Positions 47,537 to 55,656 of a DNA stretch of 64,000 nt are shown one piece after another. The stretch spans positions 1,364,001 through 1,428,000 of the forward strand of contig CM049999.1 in the NCBI GenBank assembly GCA_016630955.3, written 5' to 3'. The notes beneath the pieces are model-generated. The model did not search any database. It was not told the DNA's origin and was given only the letters and a program-made list of their open reading frames with translations. A program made the position numbers and the translations under genes. Source of the stretch: Didymella arachidicola (taxonomy: Eukaryota; Ascomycota; Dothideomycetes; Pleosporales; Didymellaceae). Position 1 is the stretch's first letter. Each line of letters opens with the position of its first letter.

Positions 47537-48794
47537 TAGGAATCTCTCTTAACAGGATCTAGGAAGTGGAGAAATAGCAGAATTGATGAATTCCATGCCG
47601 GTAGTTGGTTGGATCCAGGTATAATAGTCAAGACAAGCGCAAGTACAGACAGCACTACTAACGCTGCAAGAAACATTAGCCATAGCCAGTTGAATTGGGT
47701 ACAAATAGTCGTTTCCCAGACTGTATCATTAAAAGTGGTATTAACGGCCAGATCATAATCGTTGAGCGTCGCTATACGCCGACTGTCTGTTAGCGCAACT
47801 GCAGGGTCATTCTATCTCGCAGCAATAGTATCAAAAGTTGCTTCTCCGTCGTTATATAGCCCTCCTAGCCACCAAGCATCAACACTACTGTTGCCGGGAT
47901 AGACCCGACACACAGAAAGTCGTCTTGACCCTCAATCAGCATGTGTAACCCATTTGCGAATAGGTACGTAGCAGGCACCATCCAACATGCCGCTAAACTA
48001 ATCAGTCTTATTGATCGTTTCTACTAAAGCCGTTAAGGTCACAGTGTGGTAGTCTTAAGTTTGCGGATCTAGCCAAGGATATTCTGCAAAGTTGTTTTCT
48101 GCGTGCAGAATGTTCTGGGTGCGGAGATTGTAATTGAGATGTGCAGTGCCGTTATCCACACATGGATATTCGAACATCCCGTATGTTTGTGGCCCGTCAT
48201 ACGTTTCTATAGGAAATGCCTTCACTACAGATTCCCGCAGACGTCCGTTATTCACACTAGCAGTCAAGCCCTGTACGCACGGATACAGAGAGCATATGGC
48301 GGCAACTGCGTTCCAGTATGCGTTTGCCCTTACGCTTCTATTCCGAGGCCAGTCGCAGTTAAGGACTTCTCCGCCCGTCGTTGCATGCTTTCTGGATTCA
48401 CATCCAGTATTAGTCAGACCTAACGTGTAGAGTGTTGTTAAAGAGACGTTCCAGGGCGACTGATAGTAACTAAAGATCTATAAGCCGAGATCTAAGTCTG
48501 GGAAAGTACAATTGAATAACACGCCGACAGTTGTAATAGATGTCATCTCCTCACTAACAGGGCCGACCTCTGGTCCGAAGAGTAATACCAGTCCTGATCA
48601 ATCCATTTGATAATCAGGCGCATCTAAAGAATAGCGACGTTCTTGAATCAGGGAAGAAGTATCAATGCACTTGCTGCAGATCGCCGCCGTGTAGTAAGTA
48701 ATGCCAGGTGCGGTATCTTCAAAATAGAAGCGAAGCTGGAGGGCAGAATATGAGACTGTCGTGATGCCAGAAGTGACAGACGTATAGGTCACGA
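47537..48794 (-). pseudogene. DUF3176-like membrane protein, decayed
   Basis: One minus-strand reading frame can be followed for about 415 codons through several stops. It reads YYTAAICSKCIDTSSLIQE, then (past a TGA) SGLVLLFGPEVGPVSEEM, TTVGVLFNCTFPDLDLGL, SPWNVSLTTLYT, WNAVAAICSLYPCVQGLTAS, YGMFEYPCVDNGTAHLNY, and finally the membrane span FNWLWLMFLAALVVLSVLVL. The paired-Cys ectodomain pieces and the C-terminal membrane helix match the fungal DUF3176 membrane-protein family, whose role is unknown. Stops lie at about 48598, 48482, 48055, 48000 and 47815. All are explainable as CAG/CAA-to-TAG/TAA or TGG-to-TGA/TAG changes. The N-terminus was not found. Confidence 0.55.
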
Positions 48795-48803
48795 AGACCG
48801 CCC

Positions 48804-49961
48804 TTAGATCTGAGGGCCAAACGCTCCAAGGAAAGTATTCCAGACAAAATGCGATTTGGAGACTATTCTACCATCTGTCTCTAGATACCTTGGCTCGGGC
48901 CAAGACCTCTGCGCTTCAGCTCGAGGCATTGTGAAGAACGTGCTCTGCTGTGGCGGACCCCAAACCTGGCAAGCAACACGATACAGCTCACAAAGCTCTA
49001 ACTGAACTACGCCTTTCCTCCATTCGCTTCTTCCTAGTTGACCCAGTTGGCGCTGGAAGACGCTGTCATCCTCAGTAGGACCGTCGTGCGGATGCGAAAA
49101 GACCAAATAACTAAAGGTTGTGGTGCCATCATTGTTCGGCTTGCAGATCTTGAAGGCCTGGTGCAGGAACGAAATCCATAACTGATCACCAAACGCAGCG
49201 ATCTCCACTTATGTCTCAGTCAACACCATCAGTGAATGAATAAAAAGAAGAAAATGTTGCTCAGAAAATACCTTCGAAGAGCTATGCCCTACAGAGCGGT
49301 CTTCCAAAGCCGATCAAGGCATTTGTGTATAGTTGCATGCTTATTCGGCAGCGGTCTAGGTGTGCGCTGCATAGAAAATGTTAACAATGAACAATCTTCA
49401 AACGAAGACTTTCTTACATCTTGCCAATTTACTTCTCCCCGATCATTGTTTTCCCAGGAAGAGGATCCAGTGTCTTCTTGGTATTTCTCGCCCACTCGCC
49501 CACTCGCAGCCTCAAAACTCTCTTTGCTAAGGAATCGATGACTGTCGTAGACTTCTCCTCGTTCACTTTGCGCGCTGCTCTATGAGTATCTTTGTACTCA
49601 AAGTGCGTTGCCTCAAGCTTCGCTACAGTGTTTACACTGATGGCGAACGAGGTGCAAAGCCCATTTCCATCTTCCCATGGCTCTTCTGGGATAATCTGCT
49701 CCCAAGCGTGCTTGTCAATGCTGAGACCTTTGAATAATTTGATTTTGTCGGTTCCAAAAGCGAATCTTGAAGCCTTTTCCCAGTGCATACTGCCATGTGG
49801 GAGCTTACGCACCATATCCTGCACATAGCCCAAGGATTCGGACCAAGGGCTCTCGTGCTGCCGATACATCTGCTTCAGGACATAGCCCATCAGTGGTAGG
49901 TTGGTGTGCACCGAACATTTCTATCGCTGGTATAGGCTTCGTCGAAAATATCTTCAGACAT
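48804..49961 (-). CDS. Hypothetical protein, model incomplete
   Basis: An ATG at 49961 with a pyrimidine-rich promoter-like leader begins MSEDIFDEAYTSDRN. A 47-bp GT...CAG intron (49916-49870) joins it in phase to MYRQHESPWSESLGYVQDMV, which stays open to 49429. A further open stretch, 49208-48804 (LWISFLHQAFKICKPN, then RSEWRKGVVQLELCELYRVA), may be its 3' exon, but I could not find a junction in phase. I recognise no family. It may be a real gene with an undetected intron, or another partly decayed locus. Confidence 0.35.
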
Positions 49962-51120
49962 CGTGGAAGGTCAAGGAGAGGTGTCGAGCGTCGGGCGTCG
50001 GGCGTCTTGTGTGTGTGTAGCTGGCAGAATGGAGCGTCGTCGCACAAGTGTTGTTGACTTTCGTTGTGAATCATAGCAGGCACTGTGACTGCTCGGCAGA
50101 GCTATGCTCTGTGCATAGCGGAATTGCCAGTCGATCAAGCGAGGGGGCAAGCGGCTTGGCCGCCAGTCACCCGTGACTATCAGCTTTCCTTACTGTTGTT
50201 TGCGTAGGAGTTTTGTAGAGCTTTTGCTTTGTCCTGTCGCTACTGAGGAATTCGAAGGCGCTGCTAATGATGTCGAAGGCACTGCTAAGGATGTCGAAGG
50301 CCTGCTAAGGATGTCGGAAGGCGCTGCTGAGGATGTTGAAGACGCGTGACGTAATGCCTCGATCTGTGATTGGCCGGGGAAACTTCGCGCCATTGGCGCG
50401 ACCTCATCCCTCCGTTCCCATGGCAGGACCTCAGCGCTTCCAGGCCGCCTCCGATCATGAATCGCACCGTCCGCCAGCCTCAACTTGCGAGCTGCTTGAT
50501 CAAATTTGGCAAGGTTCAACACTTTCGCAGCATTTCTCTGCCTGACTACCCCCATCACGGAGGACACCGCCAACCGCTCGTGCACGGCACCTCCACCCAG
50601 TGTTTCGCTCGACCGACCGCAGCCGTTATCATCGCAGGGCTGATCGCCGACGTGTGTTGATGTAGGGTCTTGTATAGCAGCCTTATACCAGTCCATGCGG
50701 TACAGAATGGGAGGACAAGCTTCGGTTGCCACATAGCGCTACTCGCCACGGGCGAACGAGGTTTCGGTCGTGGGAAAGGACGGCATCATATGAGAGGATG
50801 GTGTGGGAGGTACCTGGATATCCGCAAGACACGGGTGCAACGTCATGCCAATAGTCACGGTGATACGTTCAAGAAGAGCTGTCGGGCAAAACAATGTTCA
50901 CGTGGGCCGTGCAATGAGATTCGAGCATAGCAACGACCATCTCTGGCGGCAAGCGCTGGACTTGCTGCTTGGCTGATCGGTACAGCGTGCGTTCGTCGCA
51001 ATGTGGGGCTTACCAGGTACATCAGCGGCAACAATCTGCGAGAGCGATATCCATTCGCGCAGCGCGAAAGATCACTGCCCTGCAACGGGTGCAGTCAATC
51101 CAACTGTCTTCTTGGGCTTG
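49962..51120. other. Gene-poor region, one weak ORF and a minisatellite
   Basis: A minus-strand ATG frame, 50696-50190 (168 codons), starts MDWYKAAIQDPTSTHVGD and ends in a Ser/Pro/Ala-rich repeat. It resembles nothing known and is probably chance. The repeat corresponds to four degenerate copies of a roughly 22-bp unit containing GCTAAGGATGTCGAAGG at about 50245-50340. Confidence 0.4.
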
Positions 51121-51245
51121 GCACCACGCTGGTGCTTACTAGTAATTATATAGATAGGTCTATTACGTTTACAGCTTAGGTATACACTAGATAAACCTAT
51201 TAACCTAGTTCTTACTAATAGTATTACTACTATACTCTCTTAGTA
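51121..51245. repeat. AT-rich RIP-like remnant
   Basis: A sudden drop to very AT-rich sequence rich in TAG/TAA, immediately left of the pogo element inserted at TA (51244-51245). It is probably the edge of an older, heavily mutated repeat. No frame or inverted repeat is readable. Confidence 0.5.
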
Positions 51246-51325
51246 ACGTACATCACGGGCGAGCGGCGCACATGGGCGAGCGGCGCACTTTTGCCAAGAC
51301 CCTACCAAAACACCAACCTCTACTA

Positions 51326-52184
51326 ATGCCTCCACAAAAACAACAGACAGACGCGTTAAAAGAAGCTCAGATACAGCTTGCAATCCAAGCTCTTAAACAA
51401 GACCCTAATCTCTCTGTTCGACGCGCTGCAGCTATCTTCAGCGCCCCTGAAACAACACTACGCGCAAGACGCGCCGGACGACCTTCACGCGTTGATACTA
51501 TGGCCAACTCACGAAATCTGACCAATACTGAGGAGGAGGTAATTGTTACGCATATACTTGAGCTGTCTAAGCAAGGACGGCCTCCCCGGCTCGCAGATGT
51601 GACTGATATCGCCAATTCTCTGCGGAAAGAGCGCGGTTTGGCCCCTGTTGGCTCAAACTGGGCCAGCACGTTTGTTTCGCGTCAGGAGGAGCTTAAAGTG
51701 GTCTTTAATCGCAAGTATAACTACAAGAGAGCCCTCTGTAAGGATCCTAAGGTTATACAGGGTTGGTTCAACCTTGTAGCTAACACTAAAGCCAAGTATA
51801 GCATCTAGGACAATAACACGTACAACTTCGACAAGACAGGCTTCATGATAGGCCAGATAAGCTCTAGAGCAGTCGTTACAGCTTTAGAGACCCGTGGACG
51901 GGCAAAAGCAGTCCAGCCAGGCAATCGCGAGTAGGTAACGGTCATCTAGGGCATCAATGCCATAGGGTAGGCAATCCCGCCCTACATTATCTTTAAAGCC
52001 TGCCGCTGCTAGTCTAACTAGTATAAAGATAATAACCTGCCCTAGGATTAGACTGTTGCTGTCTCTAAGAACGGCTAGACTACTAATAAGCTTAGTTTTA
52101 ACTAGTTAAAGCACTTTAATAGGCATATAAAGGCGCGTACTATTAGTAGCTACTAGTTACTAATTATTAATAGTTATAGGAGCT
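51326..52184 (+). pseudogene. Transposase of pogo element A1 (5' part)
   Basis: MPPQKQQTDALKEAQIQLAI begins an intact stretch of about 160 codons holding the Psq-type helix-turn-helix (LSVRRAAAIFSAPETTLRAR) and the CENP-B/Tc5-type second DNA-binding domain (GLAPVGSNWASTFVSR). A TAG at 51806-51808 ends it. Beyond that the DDE region is still legible (NNTYNFDKTGFMIGQ), but stops replace Trp and Gln codons at increasing density. The gene resumes after transposon B at 54035 (LNIAYFSPLKKAY-like) with the catalytic Asp of the third motif changed to Asn. Confidence 0.75.
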
Positions 52185-52185
52185 A

Positions 52186-52247
52186 ACGTAACTGCATAGC
52201 GAGTCGGCCAGCATAGCGGGTCGGCCACCCCAACAAGCTATTGGGCC
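52186..52247 (+). repeat. Left terminal inverted repeat of transposon B
   Basis: The TIR starts ACGTAACTGC. It holds two adjacent 17-bp direct copies, GCATAGCGAGTCGGCCA and GCATAGCGGGTCGGCCA, then CCCCAACAAGC. The mirror copy is at 53971-54032. Confidence 0.92.
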
Positions 52248-52266
52248 CACTAACCTTCAAACCTCA

Positions 52267-53913
52267 ATAGATCAACCACCACCCCTTGAATTGCTTTCAA
52301 AAGAAGGGAGAATTAAGCTTGCAATCCAAGCAATTAAAAAACCACTAGAGCTAAGCGTGCGACGCGCTGCTATCGTCTATAACGTGCCAAGATCAACTCT
52401 CCAAGGCCGACGCGCTGGAACACGCTCAACACGCGATACCCAGCCCAAATCATCAAACCTTACCAAGGCAGAGGAGCAGACCCTTGTGAAGTACATAAGG
52501 AAGCTTGACCAGCAAGGATCTAGCCCAACGCTCCGTTGGGTTGAAGATATGGCTAATCAACTGCGCGCTGCACGCGACGCAGGCCCTGTTGGCCCGCGAT
52601 GGGCCTCAGCCTTTGTTAAACGCGAGCCTGGAGTTAAATCGCGTATAACTCGACAAAGGGATCGCCAGAGAGTCCTCTGCAGCGACCCAGCCGTCATTGG
52701 GCCCTGGTTTGACCTGGTACAGAACGTTAAGGCCAAGTACGGTATCCTGGACGAAGATACCTACAACTTTGACGAGACTGGGTTTATGATGGGCGTTGGA
52801 AATCAAGTCAGAGTAGTCACTGCATCAGAGAGACGTACTCAGCCTATTGGAGTCCAGCAGGGAGACCGTGAGTGGGTGACTTTGATCGCTGCGATCAACG
52901 CGATGGGCTGGGCAATCGCGCCCTACCTCATCTTCAAAGCAAAGGAGATCAACGAAGCTTGGTACCCTGATCTGAAGTCCCAATGGCGCATTGGGGTAAG
53001 TAACAACGGCTGGACTACCAACGAGCTTGGTGTAGCCTGGCTCAGGCACTTTATTCAGCAGATCAAGGGCCAGAGGGTGGGTAGCCACGTGCTGCTAATA
53101 CTTGACGGCCATGAGAGCCACAAGTCGCTCTCTTTCCAGGAGCTCTGCGAGGAGAACAAGATAATTACCCTCTGTATGCCTCCGCACTCGTCACACATCC
53201 TTCAGCCGCTTAACGTGGGTTGTTTTGCCCCCTTAAAGCGAGCGTACAGCACGGAGATCAGAGGCTTGGTATTAGACTATATTGGCAGAATTGACAAGAA
53301 AGCCTTTATCGCAACCTTTGCAAAGGTATTTGAGCAGGCGTTTTCAAAGGCAAACATTACAGCAAGCTTTAGGGCAACTGGATTAGTGCCTCATGATCCA
53401 TTGGTAGTGCTATCAAAGCTTGATGTGAAGGTCCGCACGCCAACACCGCCGCTCCTAGGGGAGCTCCCATGGAACCCTAAGACACCCACCAACGCCAACG
53501 AGATTCAGGCTCAATTAACGCTGCTTCGCGATCGTATTCAAAAGCACCAAGGATCGTCACCAACTCCAATGGTTGAGATCGTTGATCAGCTGCAGAGAGG
53601 CACGGCAATGCTGCTGCATGGGCAGACGTTATTGGCAGCCCGAGTGCTGCAGCTTGAAGCGTCAAACAAAGCAGCCTCTGAGCGCAAATCACAGAAAAGA
53701 AAGCGTATTTAGAAGGGCGGAGACCTGTCGAAGGAAGAGGCAGAGGATTTAATAGCCCAACGCGACGTTAGGGCGCAGGTTGAAGGGGAGAGTCGCAAGG
53801 GTAGGGTTCGAACAGGTGCAGGCAAGAGGGGTAAAAGGCACTGTAAGCGCTGCGGAGAGACTAGTCACAATTCGCGCACTTGTGAGAAAGATGTAGTAGA
53901 GGTCAGCGATTAA
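52267..53913 (+). pseudogene. Pogo-type DDE transposase of transposon B, catalytically dead
   Basis: A continuous frame encodes HTH (LSVRRAAIVYNVPRSTLQGR), a CENP-B-like domain (GPVGPRWASAFVKREPG) and the DDE_1 core: NFDETGFMMGV, LLILDGHESHKS, then HSSHILQPLNVGCFAPLKRA. The family has LQPLDVG at the last motif; here the codon at 53212-53214 is AAC, so the third catalytic Asp is Asn. No ATG precedes the HTH; an ATA at 52267 lies where the start should be. A TAG at 53710-53712 replaces the Gln seen in the related copy at the window's right end. It cuts off a C-terminal CCHC zinc knuckle (CKRCGETSHNSRTC) that stays in frame to a stop at 53911-53913. Confidence 0.85.
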
Positions 53914-53970
53914 TATTCTGTACTGTAAGCTACAGTACGGCGTTGTGGTGTTGTACTGTTGCAATTAGTA

Positions 53971-54032
53971 GGCCCAATGGCTTGTTGGGGTGGCCGACCC
54001 GCTATGCTGGCCGACTCGCTATGCAGTCACGT
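53971..54032 (-). repeat. Right terminal inverted repeat of transposon B
   Basis: Reverse complement of the left repeat with two differences (ACGTG for ACGTA at the tip, GCCATTGG for GCTATTGG inside). The flanking TA is at 54033-54034. Confidence 0.92.
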
Positions 54033-54465
54033 TACAACACTATAGAATTCGCGTAATACTATAAGGATTAGAAGATTATAATCCTATGCATGCCTCTATA
54101 CTTATTGCACCTCCTTTAGCTACTTAATATAGCTTATTTTAGCCCTCTAAAGAAGGCGTATAAGGATAAGGTTAATTAGCTTATATATAACTAGATTAAC
54201 TATATTATAAAGTAGAAGTTCTTTCTATACTTTATAGCAGCTTATAATAAAGCTATAACTTCTAGTAATATCTAGAAAGGGTTCTAAGAGGCTAGATTAG
54301 CTCTATTTAACCTAGATTGCGTTATATTAACTCTAAATATAAAGCTGCGCACCCTATTACTACTACTCCCCTAAAATAGCCTACTCTAGTAGTTATAAAC
54401 CCTAAGTAATACCCTAGAATTTAGGTCCTAATTAATACTTATAAAAAAGAGGATTTAGAGGTATT

Positions 54466-54982
54466 TGTTGAAGTCGTACTTTAAGCAAAGCTCGTAAGCA
54501 CTAATTCTATTGGTTCTCGGGGATGAGTACGGTGACAGGAAGCCGAAGGGGTTGGTTGCAATAAGGTGTACAGATACGATCTGTCAGTCTTGAGAGCAGG
54601 GTAACGATGAGTAGTACAGAGTAGACTGTCTAGCTCGAAGGTTGGGTTTGAGATCCAAAGACAAACTTGATAACTTAGGTTAAACACAAACTATAAGGGT
54701 TGTGTTCCTATGTGCTATATACTAAAGAGATATGCAGTGTGCTCAGTACCTTACAGGTACTGATCATACTGATCGTTGATCTCACTGATCACTGATCGCA
54801 CTGAGCACTGATCACACCGATCACTGCCAAGACTTTTGATCAGTGTCACGTGACGTGATGTCGTCCGCAGAGTCGAAGCGTTGCCCTGTCTTTCCTTGTA
54901 GTTGCCCACGCTGGCAACTCCTGCTGTGCCGTACTGGGGTGTAATACTCGTTGTGATCCTTCGTGTTCCGCGGATCGTAACA
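54466..54982 (-). repeat. 3' LTR (left copy)
   Basis: 517 bp. About the first 255 bp on the plus strand (the R/U5 side) match the other LTR with a handful of changes. The rest (the U3 side) is different and contains a cluster of ACTGATC/TGATCA motifs at about 54760-54845, then GTCACGTGAC. Confidence 0.88.
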
Positions 54983-54995
54983 CTATCCCCCTTCC
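54983..54995 (-). other. Polypurine tract
   Basis: On the minus strand GGAAGGGGGATAG directly precedes the 3' LTR start TGTTACGATC, the expected place for plus-strand DNA priming. Confidence 0.75.
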
Positions 54996-55068
54996 GTCTT
55001 AGCTTGGTCCCTCAAGCTGATTCATATGACGTTGGCCCCGCCTCGTTCAACGGTAAGCTGCTTCGACA

Positions 55069-55656
55069 ATGCCTAAACAACCATCTGAGTCGAGCACAGT
55101 CCGCCGTCGCCGTCTATACGAACTTGTTGAATCCTTCGGAGAAACCATGGTTCGAAAGTGTTCGACTTGTGACAAGCACAAGCGCGTGTGCAAGGTCCAT
55201 ATACGTTCGGGAAAGTGTAGTGAGTGTTTGAAACGTGGCCAGCGTTGCGACGTGCGCGTAACTCAGTCGGAGTTCACGCGACTCATATCGGAGAAAGAGA
55301 AGTTGCAGGCTCGGATAAAAGAAAGTCGTGAAGCGCAAAACGAGGCGCTCAAGGCCTCAGAGAAGGCGTTGGAAGAATTGCGAGTTGCACGCGCGCGCGA
55401 AGAGCGGTTGCGTCAACAAATGGATTTGTTGGATCGTCGCGCCGAGGAAGCGATATCCGTGGAAGAGAGGAGTATAACGGAGCAGGAGTTGAGTGAGGGG
55501 ACCATGACGTTCGATGGTCCCTCCGAGGGTATCGTGTTGTCGCCTAGTACCTGGGGCGCCTTTGAGGACTTGCCGCTGGACTACTGGCTGGACCCGAACG
55601 TGGCAGTGCCTGACTGGCCTGCTCAAATTCCTTCAACATCTGCTGGCAGTTCGTAA
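55069..55656 (+). CDS. Antisense Zn(II)2Cys6-type protein carried by the gypsy element
   Basis: 195 aa on the strand opposite to gag-pol, between the 3' LTR and pol, overlapping the last 113 bp of pol. Residues 31-60 have cysteines at 31, 34, 41, 50, 53 and 60. This is C-x2-C-x6-C-x8-C-x2-C-x6-C, the spacing of fungal binuclear zinc clusters, with the usual basic residues (DKHKR) in the first loop. Residues 71-127 are a charged heptad-like helix (EKEKLQARIKESREAQNEAL...), a likely dimerisation coiled coil. The tail is acidic with bulky hydrophobics (WGAFEDLPLDYWLDP), like an activation region. The ATG context is ACAATGC. The layout is that of a compact Gal4-type regulator. The frame is intact and not required by the pol frame outside the overlap. 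Function is inferred from layout only. A non-DNA-binding zinc protein or nucleocapsid-like role is possible. Confidence 0.75.
   Translation: MPKQPSESSTVRRRRLYELVESFGETMVRKCSTCDKHKRVCKVHIRSGKCSECLKRGQRCDVRVTQSEFTRLISEKEKLQARIKESREAQNEALKASEKALEELRVARAREERLRQQMDLLDRRAEEAISVEERSITEQELSEGTMTFDGPSEGIVLSPSTWGAFEDLPLDYWLDPNVAVPDWPAQIPSTSAGSS

Larger units (their letters stand above)
52186..54032 (+). mobile_element. Fot1/pogo-type DNA transposon B, nearly full-length
   Basis: 1847 bp bounded by 62-bp terminal inverted repeats (52186-52247 and 53971-54032) that differ at two positions and are flanked by TA on both sides. It carries one transposase reading frame. It sits inside pogo element A1. Base composition is normal, so it inserted after most of the decay of its host element, or escaped it. 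Confidence 0.92.
51246..54465 (+). mobile_element. Fot1/pogo-type DNA transposon A1, RIP-decayed and interrupted
   Basis: The left end, ACGTACATCACGGGCGAGCG, follows a TA. It contains two copies of GGGCGAGCGGCGCAC and ends TTTTGCCAAGACC. A transposase reads rightwards. After 52185 it is broken by transposon B (52186-54032), then resumes at 54035 and runs on until the left gypsy LTR at 54466. There its sequence corresponds to a point about 30 codons past the last catalytic region. Its right inverted repeat is missing. Sequence decay rises from left to right. Confidence 0.8.

Noticed and set aside
54902..55068. Longer plus-strand frame overlapping the left LTR before the antisense ORF
   Set aside because: Different frame, no motif; the 55069 ATG starts the zinc-cluster protein cleanly.
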